A stretch of 64,000 nt of DNA from Adiantum capillus-veneris (GCA_014529385.2 CM043946.1:33186558-33250557), one strand, 5' to 3'. Counted from the first letter of the stretch, positions 45,843 through 56,725 are shown. Numbers and translations: made by a program. The notes: generated by a model from the letters alone, not told the origin.

Positions 45843-46954
45843 TGTAAGGTGCAACGGAATGAATGTTTGAACTTTGCTCAAGATGAGTGCTCCGAACTGT
45901 GCTCAAGGTTTCTTTTCGTTCTTATGGAAGGTAGAGCCTTCCGTTCTTAATGACAGAGTGCAATGATTACGAACAAAGTGAATGGACACTGTGCGTACAA
46001 GTGTATGAGACTGAGAGATAGAGAGAGAAGAGAATACAACACCAGAGACGTTGTAAAACCCTCCTCCGAAGGCCCCACTCTCGTCGGCGAGAGTGGTCTA
46101 CTTTGCACAAACTGGTACAAACTGAGTGCATGTGAATGATGCAAGTCTAGGTTAGATCGATGACAACGGGGATGGCGAGACCGATCTAAGGGCTGAAAAC
46201 TGGGGCTTTCTAACTGCTGTCCAAAAACGCAATTGGCTGAAATCTGTTGCTTTCGACCTGCTATCCAAAAACGAAGTTCGCTGAAATCTGCCGGTCCTGA
46301 GGTTGTCAAGGCTGAAAACTGCCGGTTGTTTATCTGCTGAAAAACGCTATGGCTTCTGGCGACTTGGGGTTCTTAAAAACGCTGGGTCATGAGAAGGTAT
46401 GGCGATGAGATCTTGCTGCAAAACGCTAGTGCTGAGGTCTTCTTGGCGATGGTTATCTGCCGAGGAAAACGCCAAGCTGATGTTGATGAAAAACGCTAGG
46501 GACTCGGACTGTCTAGCTTGGAGGGAAAAACGCCACCAAAGGAGGTTCTTGCTGAGAAGTTGCCTGTTGAGCAATGGTGCTCCTGCTGCCTCTTCTGCCA
46601 ATTAGTGCTAGTCTAGTTTTCTTATATACAAACTTACTCAATTTGCCCTACCTACTTTCCAACAAAAGTCACTTAAAAATAATAAGTGAAAAATGTCAAA
46701 AATAGGGAAAATAGGCTAAATGCACTGGAAAATTCCCCTGAAGGATTCTGATGGATTCTGATGGGAATGCTTTTGATCATGTTGTGTGCAACAAGAGGAT
46801 ATGCATCTATACTAAGTGCCTGGGCATGCACGGTCTACGAACAGACTCACAAAAGTGCCAGAACACTTCTAAATCTAGACTGACTGGACTGACTGAACCC
46901 TTGTCGTGCTGTAGCTTGTCCACGGACACATAGGGTTAAATGCGTCACGTGACA
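45843..46954 (-). repeat. LTR G (5' LTR)
   Basis: 1112 bp. Perfect hairpin at 46075-46096 (9-bp arms, TCGG loop in + orientation). Ends next to GCCAC 46955-46959. Confidence 0.92.
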
Positions 46955-46959
46955 GCCAC

Positions 46960-47152
46960 AGATGACTTTGTGTCGCTTTCGGCGCTGCCGAAAGAAGAAG
47001 GCATTGCAGACCTTTATGAAGTTCAAGTATCGCATGACCCACACATCAGAGTGGGCTGACGAAGAGTCCTTTCCAAGATTCCGCATGCTATTGGCGATCT
47101 TCCTCGACGCCATACAGTTCGGTACCAGTACCTCACTTTGAAAAGGAGGGAA
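46960..47152 (+). pseudogene. Deleted internal region 2 (right part)
   Basis: Continuation of ORF2 C-terminal sequence (FMKFKYRMTHTSEWADEES) up to the polypurine tract GAAAAGGAGGGAA. Confidence 0.82.
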
Positions 47153-48137
47153 TGTCACGTTGAGTGATCTGGCACTTTTGTGAGTCTATTCGCAGACCGT
47201 GCATGTCCAGACACTTAGAGTAGATGCATATCCTCTGGTTGCACACAGCATGACCATCAGATTTCCATCAGAACCCATCAAGAGCATTTTTTCAGTGCAT
47301 AGACCTATTTTCCCTATTTTTGACATTTTTCACTTATTATTTTTAAGTGACTTTTGTTGGAAACTAGATAGGGCAATTTTGCTAAGTTTGTATATATAGA
47401 AACCTAGCGCTAGCGCTTCATCGTGAGTGCAAAATCTCCGAACCTGATGCACTTTCTGGCAGAAGAGGCAGCAGGAGCACTTGCTCAACAAGCAACTTCT
47501 CAGCAGAACCCCAAATGCCCTAGCGTTTTTGCTTCATGCTTCACAGCCTAAAGCTAGCATTTTTGGACCAGATCAACAAGCGTTTTTGCTCAAAACCCAA
47601 ATGCCCTAGCGTTTCGCAGATCTCACCTTCCCGCAGTAGTCCCTCGCGGCACGGTCAGATTCTGCAAGGTTTACAGATTCAGCCCGGAAAACGCAGATTT
47701 CAGCATCTGCGTTTCCAGCGCGTCGTCATCGCATCGTCGTCACCGACATAGAGTCAGAATTCAGCAGATAAAGATTTGCAGATTTCAGCCGTAGCATTTT
47801 CAGATTTTAGCCCGTCTCGTCGTCGTCCTCATCGTCGGCAAGTCCAAAGCATTGTAGAGATTTGTGAAATCATAAGTAGAACGCCCTCGCCATAGAGAGT
47901 GGGGCCTTCGGAGGAGGGTTCGACAACATTCTGGTGTCGTATTCTTCTCTCTCCAGCTCTCAGTCTACTGTCTCATGCACCTTCATTCACAATGTCTATT
48001 CACTTTGTTTGTGTCCATTGCACTCTCTCACTAAAGGAACGGAAGGCTCTTCCTTCTGTAAGTAAAAGGAACCTTGAGCACAGTTCGGAGCACTCATTTT
48101 GAGCAAAGTTCAACATTCACTTCCGCTGCACCTCATA
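47153..48137 (+). repeat. LTR H, internally deleted
   Basis: 985 bp. Lost about 90 bp after TGTCACGT and a further part of the AGCGTTTT-rich region. It contains a private insertion near 47410-47450, and its end reads CACCTCATA instead of CACCTTACA. Confidence 0.85.
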
Positions 48138-49351
48138 GGTGGATCTTTATAGAAGCTCGGAATTGATGGAGTACTTAGAAGATGTGAACCTATGCAAGGC
48201 AGGATGCACGTCATTACAAAGGCTCACAATGGGAGCTCACGGGGACATTTTTCCATTGAAATCACTTACAAGAAAAATCTTAAGAGACAGTTATGGTGGC
48301 AAAGTATGATGGCTGATGTAAGGGCTTTCTGCAAAACCTCTGATCTTTGCCAAAGAAAAGGCAGACCAACATCAGCAGATATGACACCTTTGATCACCAT
48401 ACAACCATTATGGATTTTAATAAAGTGAGGTCTGGACTTCATGGGTCGTTCAAGAAGGTAATCCCAAGGAAGAATAGGAATATTGTGATGGCTACATGCT
48501 ACGTTAGCAAATGGATAAAGGCCAAAGCATTGCGAAACAACACAGAAAAGTCAAGAGTGTCGTTCTTATAAGCGCATATAGTCTGCAGATATGGTTGTCA
48601 GATCGAGATAGTTTTAGACCAAGAAACTCATTTCATCAATGAAACAATCCAGATTCTTACTGAAATCTTCTCAATCAAGCTTCGGAAGTCAACAACATAT
48701 TATCCCAAATGCAATGGACAAGCCGAGAGCAATAATAAGACCATCAACTTTCAAGACCATGATGAGAAGCTTTGGATAGTGCAATGGGCTTACAGAACAA
48801 CTCACAAGATCATGACTCTATTTCGAATGATATACGGTACATTGGCAGTTGTGCATATGGAGTTTGTTGTTTCCGCCCTCAAGATAGCCATTGAATATGA
48901 CATGGATTTTAATTCAACACTAAAGAATAGGTTGGATGAGCTACCGAAGCTGGATGAGATTAGACAGAGGGCAATGTTGGAACAAGAAGTGGTTCAGCAA
49001 CACAAGAAGTACTGGCATGACAGTAAGCTGAAGGTGAGAGAATTTAAGAAAGGAGACTTTGTCTTGCTATACCAAGAGAAGCTAGGCCCAAAGAAACCTA
49101 ATCTACAAATAGCCTCGTTGGGACCATATGAGGTGGATTGGGTATTCTCAAATGCCACAATCAGACTCAAAGATTTATCTGGAGTGTCGTTGCCAGGGGT
49201 CTATAATGAGACCAAGATCAAGAATTATTGCTCCAGATCAGATGAACTTCCACCACCACATGAACGTCACAAGCAAGACTCTGACTCTGAAGATCAACCG
49301 TTGGATCTAATAACGATTACACAAGAAGTAGTTGAGGCATTTGAAGGATAA
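48138..49351 (+). pseudogene. Old Gypsy integrase (continuation of the interrupted pol)
   Basis: Integrase of the same decayed element as 37933-39135. Zinc-finger region with HNGSSRGHFSIEITYKK and CKTSDLCQRKGRPTSADM. Core pieces: MATCYVSKWIKAKALR, EIVLDQETHFINETIQILTE (second Asp), STTYYPKCNGQAESNNKT (Glu). The C-terminal part is one 190-codon open frame (48779-49351): WAYRTTHKIMTLFRMIYG, YWHDSKLKVREFKKGDFVLL, LGPYEVDWVFSNATIRLKDL. Stops and shifts occur before 48779. Confidence 0.88.
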
Positions 49352-49927
49352 AATACATCTGAAGGCATTTGAACCGTATAACGGTCACTGGCAGTGCATT
49401 AAAGATCAAATCTTTTCAAGTATCCCGCCAGTACTCATTAGGAGGATGGACCAATGCATGGAGGACACCTCATTTACGGTGGATAAAGATCGAGGTGCAA
49501 AAAGAGTGAAGCATTCATGGCTCGAATTAGAATTACTATGAGGAGGGTGTGTGACCCTACATTCATTTCTTCGCCTCCTACGCGCATCGAGCCCTCTCTT
49601 GCAGAGCTTTCTCCTGCATCGCCTTCACCCTCTTCAATTACCGTTGCATCACCTTTGCCTTTCCCAGCTATTGCTACACACCCCAAAACGCCTACTTACT
49701 AGTGGTTCGCATCGCCGTCTTCCTCAAGTGAATTCTCATTTTCGACTCAAAGCATGTCATAGAGCTCTGCCATGGGCAAAAGGGGACAATCGTTGTTACA
49801 AGCCAGGAAGGCCAGCATAGATGAGAAGACAACAAAACTTGAATAGTTACTTCAAGCAAAAGAAGAACAATGTTTAGTGCCTCATCAGTACATCAATAAA
49901 TATGTATTCCAACTGAATGAGAGAGCT
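49352..49927. other. No gene seen; probable 3' end of the old Gypsy element
   Basis: Short Ser/Pro-rich frames (49517-49702) overlap in two frames and look like chance. Confidence 0.45.
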
Positions 49928-50160
49928 TTATTGAAGATCTGGGGCATCCAAATCTTCAAGTCGTTCCGACAATTCATGTCCCTTCCATTCTAACTCAGTA
50001 GCAACTTTGAGAGTGGGTAATAAGAATTCCATTGGCAAGATCGCATCCAAGCCATAGACCAAATTAAAAGGAGTCGTATTCAAAGTTGTTTTGAAGGAAA
50101 CCCGATAAGCCCATAAGGAAGAATGAAGATGCATTTCCCAGTCTGTTCTGCCTGAACTAA
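49928..50160 (-). pseudogene. Gypsy integrase C-terminal fragment
   Basis: LHSSLWAYRVSFKTTLNTTP, FNLVYGLDAILPMEFLLPTL, KVATELEWKGHELSERLEDL. This is the segment after the integrase core of Tat/Athila-like elements, in the opposite orientation to its neighbours. A single scrap of ~70 codons. Confidence 0.82.
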
Positions 50161-50189
50161 AATTTTAGTTAGTGGTTGTGGAGGCCACA

Positions 50190-51407
50190 AAATTCCTTTT
50201 CATGCTACTCTGATTCAACAAATCATAGAGACTTTTGAGTATGATGCAAGGATGGTCACCATCAATGGCAGAACCCTTCAGATAATTGATGCAACATTAG
50301 CAAAAATCTCAACCCTGCTCAACTGTGTCATTAGCAGCTTTCTGAAGGAGACACCTCAGACCAGAAAGAAGTGTAAGGATGGGGTCAAGGCATTCCAGTT
50401 TCAGCAATGGAATACAAAGCAACATACAAGTTTGTTGTGAAAGCTATCAGCTTGAAGAATAACCCTACCTATGTCTCTTAGAAGCTGTTCAGCATGCTAA
50501 ATGCCAGAACAATGAACACTCAGGCAATAATCAATTTGAGTTCAGTACTATTTAATAGTGTAATCGCCCAGACTACAAAAGTGAAAACTTAGAATCTGTT
50601 CAACGCATGGTATGTCTTGGCAATTTTTCTACTAGGCAACTAGCATACCAGTGCATGTGAATGCAACAAATGCTTTGACAAATATTAGTAGAGGAACAGC
50701 ACTTAAGGACTAGATTGCTGATCTAGAATCCCAACAAGGACAGACTGAAGAACAGACGGCTCTGGTCACAGTAGTGACAAAGAGAGACGTTGACAAAGCA
50801 GTTCCAACAAGAACCTGCTCATACCACCACAACGCCAGTCGTTGGTGAGACCCAAGAGACTTCGGCAAACAAAGCGACCGTGTTGCCAGGAACCCCACCA
50901 GAAACTACAAGTGAACTTCCGAAGAAGCCTGATCAGGCCACAACATCTGAACAAACTTTTGTAGTGAATTCTTCAATAAGGAAAACATCAGTTGACAAGT
51001 TGCACGCTTTGCAAAAGAACCCCATGGTGGACAATTTAGTCATAAACACATCTGGAAAGTTACCTTTTCGATACAAGATGCCTGTACTCACCTATGAGAC
51101 TAGTCGAAAAGACACAGAAACAGTTAGTGATGGATGTGTCGCCACCATCCAGACAGGTTGGAACACCATTGTTAATTCAATAGGTCATATGATGGAAGCC
51201 CAAAGCTCCATCAAACAATCTGATGTTACTCGTCAAGAAGCACAGCTGGAAAAAGAAATCATTCAATCTGAAGAACTACGAAAAGAAAATATATGTGTCA
51301 AAGGTCTTCTGATTGATCTAGAATGTAAACAGGAAGAGAGGATGAAGGCTATTAAAGCACTTCAGCAACAAGTCAAGATTCTGAAAGATCAAAAACTCAA
51401 CTCTTAG
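50190..51407 (+). pseudogene. Retroelement accessory ORF with C-terminal coiled coil
   Basis: A left part (50190-50440) reads FEYDARMVTINGRTLQIIDA, then shifts and stops (NPTYVS, NARTMNTQAIINLSSVLFN), then an open frame of 205 codons (50790-51407). That frame has a Thr/Pro-rich linker, SGKLPFRYKMPVLTYETSRK, and a Glu/Lys/Gln-rich tail with heptad spacing (EKEIIQSEELRKENICVKGL, IKALQQQVKILKDQKLNS). The arrangement resembles the extra upstream ORF of some plant Gypsy elements; I cannot name it with confidence. No RT or LTR pair is attached. Confidence 0.4.
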
Positions 51408-51562
51408 TGCAGACAAATGGAATTTGACCAGAGATATCAATGCTTAGAAAACACAGAATCAGAAGACAGCAGCACTAAAGAGCAGCGCAATTTTCGGAAA
51501 TCTGCCACATCATCAGTTTGCGCAAGTCTTTTGTGTGAGAGTTCAGCTTTATTTGAATCCTT

Positions 51563-51673
51563 TATGTCACTTGGGGCCCCATCAGACGGGGTCCCCTTAA
51601 GTTGGTAGGACTTCTTCTTCTGTTACTTGTTCTTCTTAGGGTTTAGGCCCCTCGGCCCACATCTGCAAGTTGG
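51563..51673 (+). repeat. LTR-head-like repeat, copy 1
   Basis: TTGGGGCCCCATCAGACGGG and the following AAGTTGGTAGGACTTCTTCT ... AGGGTTTAGGCCCCTCGGCC match 57735-57870. Contains the short inverted repeat GGGGCCCCATC/GA(C,T)GGGGTCCC. Confidence 0.75.
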
Positions 51674-51715
51674 CGCCCTTCTTTAGGGCTTTGACATGTC
51701 AGCAGTTTGTGATAG

Positions 51716-51876
51716 AGGGGGGTGGGGGGGGGCAAACAGGCTTGCGGCAATGCAGGGGGGGACGGGGCAGATAGGGTAGAGGGCGTGAGGAGGAGCGCGC
51801 AGCAGGAGCAGCTCGGGCTGGGGGTGGAGCAGCACACAGCAAGGGCAGCGCACCAACAGGCAGGCGGGCCGCGGGG

Positions 51877-51915
<39 letters not shown>

Positions 51916-52065
51916 GTGTTTATAGGCTGGCGATGGCGAGGGGACGATGCAGCAGCAGCGAGCGCGTTGAAAATTTTTTGTTGGGGGGGGGGGGGGGGGG
52001 GGTTATAGGCTGGCGATGGCGCGGGGACGATGCAGCAGCAGCGAGCGCGTTGAAAATTTTTTGTT
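51716..52065. repeat. G-rich island with poly(G) tracts and an 83-bp duplication
   Basis: Poly(G) runs of 37 (51878-51914) and 20 (51983-52002) bases plus shorter runs near 51717-51732. A 63-bp unit (TATAGGCTGGCGATGGCG ... GAAAATTTTTTGTTG) is present at 51920-51982 and 52003-52065. The second poly(G) sits between the units. Strong G-quadruplex potential; run lengths may be unreliable in assembly. Confidence 0.85.
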
Positions 52066-52260
52066 GTCACGGTTTTATTTCCAAATTGTTTATATTCAAG
52101 GAAAGAAGAATGTGGTTGCAGGTGCTCCATCTCGCAAGGCAGATATTTCAACAATCACGACCATATTCCATCATGAGTTGATGATAAGAGGGAGCACGAT
52201 ACTGCTGATCCAGATTTTGAACTATTGCAGAATGGGGAGGCAATATCAGGATACACTTTC
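52066..52260 (+). pseudogene. Gypsy RNase H / connection scrap
   Basis: FYFQIVYIQGKKNVVAGAPS then RKADISTITTIFHHEL, the piece after RNase H in Gypsy pol ('F.I.H..GK.N.VADALSRK'), followed by DPDFELLQNGEAISGY in a shifted frame. Homologous to 62733-62830 of the right-hand Gypsy element. Confidence 0.75.
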
Positions 52261-53310
52261 AAGCATAGTAGACATGAAGTTTCAAAAAGGAGGAGTCAGC
52301 AGGAGACATCTCTCTGCACATCCGGAGACAGCAAGGTGGAGATGATTGCCTCATGTCTATCTGGGATCACCTTCACTAGAAGAGCACGAAGATACAGGCC
52401 CCGTGGTCCACCTGAGCGCATTATTGGTTATGCTAGTGCACACATGCCACCAGGCACATTTTCGATATCCCAAGATGGCATTGACCACACCAGCATTGAT
52501 GTGTGCAGCTCCAGAGTGGGTGCAAACCATTGGTCTCCCATGACATCCTAAGGGAGAAAACGGCAGCTTCTTACCAACCCTCTTACAGCATTCATGATGA
52601 CGACGCCCTACAACTACCCATTATCACTGGATGGGGCTGATTAGGATCATTTTGAGCATTATGTAATTAACTTGGCATATAGATTTTCATCCCTGCCTAG
52701 AGATAGACCTCCATCCTCAGCTCCTAGTTGTATTCCCTTGGCATTAGATTTACATCTCCTACCCATAGATAGAGCTCCATCCCCCGCTCCTAGTTGTATA
52801 GCATCTCCTGTACCTCTACATCCAGTTTTACCTGTTGTACTTGCAGTTTCAATATTGTACTTTCATGATGTCCAGCAAGCAAGTATAGATTGTGTCTGCC
52901 AACCGACACTGAATGAAAGCTCAGCTCACTATTTTTCAACAATCCTCATGAAGACAACCAGTATTGAGGACACAGTAGCTTGTGCCTGGTTTTGCCTCTT
53001 TTTTTGTTTCTTTCTTTTCCCACCTTTTGGCTTCTTTTACACGCACACGCGAAAGATATTCATGTGATGGTCTGCCCGGTGCCTACTCAGTTTCTGTTAT
53101 GGCTTTGGAGGTGTGAGGCAGAATTAGCCCCAAGGCAGAATTAGCCATACCAACCTAGTGTAGCAATCAAGCATAGATTAACACCTAAATAGTTTTACTA
53201 GCAAATTCAGCTATAGAACATACCTAATGCAGACTTTGAACCTTCTCTCATGCCAAAGGCATAGTATTCATGTAATCACTAGTTTAAGTAAAGAGGGGTT
53301 TGAACAGTAC
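52261..53310. other. No gene recognised (5' end of the giant intron)
   Basis: A 131-codon frame at 52672-53067 contains repeated Pro/Ser/Leu units (RPPSSAPSCI, RAPSPAPSCI) from a short tandem duplication; not recognised. Confidence 0.45.
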
Positions 53311-53626
53311 CCCTCATACTCTGCCGTTGAAATGTAATAATGCCAGAATTGGTCAGCCCAACTGTACGGTTGTTTCCTCTGAGTTCTGCTTGCATGACCT
53401 CTTGCCCAAGAAGACTGCTCCTGTAACAATAATGGCATAAAATACTTTTAAAGGACTAGAAGTGGCATTTAAAAAATAGAACAACCTTAGTATGCTGAAA
53501 TCTGCAAATCTGAACATGTTGTACCTATCAATATCCTGAAGCGAGGAGAGGCTCACACTCATCTGGTTCATCCGAGCACGAAGATTCTTTACTAGTTCTT
53601 GTCTCTTGAGAAGATCTGTGTCATTC
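53311..53626 (-). CDS. SYP5: SYP5-family Qc-SNARE, two internal exons
   Basis: Exon 53626-53525 (102 nt, phase 1 in, phase 2 out) encodes NDTDLLKRQELVKNLRARMN, QMSVSLSSLQDID. Exon 53420-53311 (110 nt) encodes SSLLGQEVMQAELRGNNRTV and GLTNSGIITFQRQSMR. Borders are TTTGCAG|G, ATAG|GTACAA, TTACAG|G, AGGG|GTACTG. These match the linker between the N-terminal domain and the SNARE motif in SYP51/52 ('NLRS..NQMAS.L...', 'G....Q..IM'). Phases join perfectly to the exon at 29726. The N-terminal exons should lie further right on this strand but were not found, probably behind another repeat-filled intron beyond 53640. Confidence 0.87.
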
Positions 53627-54534
53627 CTGCAAAGTTCAATAAAAACCAATAAATTTATGTACTTCCAACCCGAGTGTTCACAAAAAAAGATGTGCATTAA
53701 AACCACAATATCAAATAAAATTAAAATGCAAATGCATATTCAAGACCTTTAATTTATCTTGTTTATGTGATGAAGCCTTGAGCTCGCAAGGATTATTTAC
53801 GTCTATTTTGCAAAAAATATTTGATATGGAAGAGCCCAAAACATCTCTTTGAATCTTGAAGCTTTTGAACCGAAGGCAGCCAACGAACGTGCCAAAAATG
53901 CTACTTAACATTAAAGGTTAAATGTTTCCAACTTTATAAATATGTATCCGTACCAATGGCAGTTATTCAGCCACACAAAACCAGCTTATTTACAGACATT
54001 TATTACCGGCAATTTTGTGAGCCTGATTGCATGACCTCCATGCCCAAACAAGTTCATTGGATTAGGTTTTCCAATTTTGGAACCCTCTTGCATAAGTGGT
54101 TTGTACACGCGTTTTAACAGATGTTATTACACTTCCATGGGCATCTTGCCTATGAGCATGTAGATTTAGGCTAGAGGCCAATTCCCGCAGCGATCAGATT
54201 CTCGAGTTGGAAAATGTGCAGAAGTTTCACCTAGAAACTACCCCTATGCAATAACTTATTAATAAGTGACTTTTATAATTTCTTAATAAATCATGTCAAA
54301 GCCACTTGCCCGACCCAGAATTAATACATACTTTAGGCCTCTCCTAGCAGTAGGTGTATATAATGCATATATACATATACACACACACTCAACCCAAACT
54401 TTTCCACCTATATAGAAGGCCCTAGCGGTCACCTCTCCGGACCTCCGGTTTTTTTGGAATTGCAACGGGGATCTATGGACACACCCAAAGAGACTTGAGG
54501 AGGTGATGAGAGGACGGGACCTCATTCTCCTAAC
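53627..54534. other. Intronic or upstream sequence, no gene seen
   Basis: AT-rich. Contains TTATTAATAAGTGACTTTT at ~54257, similar to the stem upstream of TATA in the RT-less LTRs, but without other LTR homology. Confidence 0.45.
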
Positions 54535-54539
54535 AGAGA

Positions 54540-54804
54540 TGTTCGGTTCAAGCCCTTGTCGGTCAGCCCGTGAGAACAAGTCTCAAGGCATGCAGCTATA
54601 GACCATCAGTTAGTGGAGTTTGCATGAGTAAAAGGTGTGGTTGATATCACCTTTCAAAAACTATGTAAAGACTTCCTTTTAATGGAAATAGTAGTAGTAG
54701 CGTGTGATTTGTTTTTCTTCTGTGTCGACTCTTTCTCTCTTTCGTTCCCTCTTCTTGCTCTGCACGCCCTGCACCACCATGGCTCCCTAGCCGCCTTCCC
54801 AACA
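54540..54804 (+). repeat. 5' LTR of gag-only Copia
   Basis: TGTTCGGTTCAAGCCC ... CCTTCCCAACA. Its TATA position reads ACTATGTAAAG, against ACTATATAAAG in the 3' LTR. Confidence 0.95.
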
Positions 54805-54806
54805 AC

Positions 54807-54819
54807 CGGTATCAGAGCC
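54807..54819 (+). promoter_or_regulatory. Primer-binding site
   Basis: CGGTATCAGAGCC, the tRNA-Met site with one first-base change. Confidence 0.88.
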
Positions 54820-55482
54820 CTATCGGCCTCGGCCCTTGGCCCTCAACAAAACCCTCGCGGGTACAGCCGCTTACACAGAAGGAACGAAGCACAGTCGACC
54901 TGCTTAATATCGCGCAGAGTATGCATGAACAACATCGCCTTGGTTTAATCAACAAATCTCGACACTGTGGCCTCTCCCAACTCGCCCTCTGCAGCTTGTT
55001 ACGACAGCTTTTTCCATCAGCGCTGCTTGCTACTACAGAGAATTCGCCATTTCTGGTTCTTTGTTATTTCCTGCTTATTAATTTTGTCCACCTTATTTAA
55101 AGTCTTTGGATTTAAGTGAGAAGAACCCATTCACACTGTCACACCGGCATCACCCGCCATAGCTAGGCTTCATCAACACATAGTCTTGCTGAGCTTCTCA
55201 AGTCAGTGTGTGACTCGACCAAAGGTTTTGACGACATCTCAAGACTATAGCTTCTCTTTAAAAAATTCGGTTTTAAGAGAACGGTGCTCGTAAGAGTGAT
55301 CGTAAGTGACTTTGAAGGTTTATGCTCAAGCTAAAGCCGTTGCAAATGGGTTCCTCTTGGTTATTTTATGCTACGGATCCAATGATATGTTAAAAGGTAA
55401 TTCGAAATTCCATTAACGAAGATCGACGATCATTCTTCGCAAGCATAACAAACACGACCAAGCTATCCTTTGCATATCGAAT

Positions 55483-56384
55483 ATGGCATCAAAAGTCGAC
55501 AAGTTCAATGGATCCGACTTCCACACTTGGCAGATCAAAGTTAAAGGCTATTTGATGCGGAAAAACTTATGGAACGTGGTCAAGCCTCTCGCAGCCGACG
55601 AATCCGGCACATCCGCTGCAGTTACAAGGGCATTATCTGCTGAGCTACAAAGGAAAGACGAACAAGCTTTTGGTATCATTCTAACCTCCTTAGAAGACGA
55701 TTTTATTCATTATTTGGACGATGTTGATTCTTCAAGTGCTGCCTGGATAGAGTTAGAGAATCTTTTCGGTGCCAAAGCTAAGTATTCAAAAATGAGTTTA
55801 AAAATGGAATTATATTCCATCGCATGCGTGAAGATGAAAACATTGCAGCTTTAGCCAGTAGACTGAAGAGTAATAAAACTCAACTTGTTTATGTCAAAGC
55901 TCCAGTACTACCAGAAGAAGATCTCATAGCCATTTTGTTAAAAAGTTTGACTGACAAATTTCATCAGATTGTTACTGTTTTAAAAGAGAAAGATCCGCTG
56001 CCCTCCTTGGATGGTATCATCAATTCATTGCAAGAAGAAGAACGCAGGGTATCTAGTACCAATTCTACTATTTTTCCCAGTGCATATACAATCTCGAATG
56101 CCGTATCCCCCACAAGTTCTTCTGATACTTCCAGTGCATATGCAGTCACTAAATGTGCTGCTACAGCAGCTTCATCTCAACCATTCAATGGAACCAGATC
56201 TTGTGCCATTTGTGGGCGCAACAATCATCAGACGAAAGACTGTTTCAAGAAGAATCCTTGTGTTCACTGTGGTAAAACAAATCATCCGTCAAATAGGTGC
56301 TTTCAAAAGGGTAAAACTCAAATTCATGTAGTCGAGGGAGACACTGAATCTCCAATATATTCTATTGACGAGGAAATTTTTTAG
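55483..56384 (+). pseudogene. Copia gag (UBN2 type) with two zinc knuckles, one frameshift
   Basis: Starts MASKVDKFNGSDFHTWQIKV, the usual Copia gag opening. The first frame runs to 55854 and the second continues REDENIAALASRLKS from 55824. A single missing T near 55818 explains the shift (ELY-F-HRMRED). The C-terminus has two CX2CX4HX4C knuckles: CAICGRNNHQTKDC and CVHCGKTNHPSNRC (~56200-56300). The gene ends DEEIF-stop at 56384. About 300 residues, normal for Copia gag; pol is entirely absent, with 350 bp of noncoding sequence to the polypurine tract. Confidence 0.9.
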
Positions 56385-56725
56385 ATCAACTCTTTTCATG
56401 TTGTTTAGTCAAAATAAATTGTACGGGCTATAGACACTGCCACCCATGAGTGGTAAGACCTCCCAATTTATCAGGTTTTTGTTCTGAAGTCCTATTTTTG
56501 TCCTACTTCTCATGAAGTTACTGGGTACACCATAAACCCAAGGTTTGGCAGTGAACCAAAAACTCCATTTTTGGTATCTAATTTTTGACCTACACCCTAT
56601 CTGTTCAAGGGGGGGTTTCCTATCATAGCACCAGGTTATGGATACACCAGAAAACCTAAAACTCACGGTTGACGAGCACACCAAAAACTCGAGGTATCAT
56701 GAGAGGGTCTGTCTAGTTCGGGCTT

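Larger units (their letters stand above)
42717..46954 (-). mobile_element. RT-less Gypsy-like element, subfamily II, gag-protease deleted (4.2 kb)
   Basis: Minus-strand element: 5' LTR G 46954-45843, PBS, gag N-terminus, ORF2, polypurine tract, 3' LTR F 43885-42717. Target-site duplication GCCAC at 42712-42716 and 46955-46959. The gag core, zinc knuckle and protease are missing between ~45070 and 44980, while ORF2 is the most open copy in the window. Confidence 0.92.
39136..48137 (+). mobile_element. LTR-int-LTR-int-LTR cluster of the RT-less family (subfamily III)
   Basis: Order: LTR D 39136-40293, internal 40294-40993, LTR E 40994-42199, internal 42200-42716 plus 46955-47152, LTR H 47153-48137. 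Both internals carry only the C-terminal part of ORF2 and share the same deletion junction directly after the LTR (CTTACATTCGTTTC), without PBS or gag. One pair of GGTGG repeats flanks the whole cluster, so it entered or arose as a single unit in the old Gypsy element. The second internal is interrupted by the minus-strand element 42717-46954. Confidence 0.85.
29727..53310 (-). other. SYP5: 23,584-bp intron of the SYP5 gene
   Basis: Donor G|GTACTG at 53310-53309 and acceptor ATGCAG at 29728-29727. The upstream exon ends with one base (G) and the downstream exon starts AT, restoring an Asp codon in exactly the expected place (QRQSMR-D-QDDD). The intron contains at least two Gypsy remnants, one RT-less Gypsy element, an LTR-int-LTR-int-LTR cluster, a minus-strand insertion and a poly(G) island. 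Confidence 0.87.

Noticed and set aside
51699-52154. 151-codon Pro-rich minus-strand ORF
   Set aside because: It is the translation of poly(C)/GC-rich repeat DNA and overlaps equally long frames on the other strand.
53711-53911. Additional SYP5 exon upstream of 53626
   Set aside because: The 66-codon frame has no resemblance to the SYP5 N-terminal helices and lacks matching splice phase.
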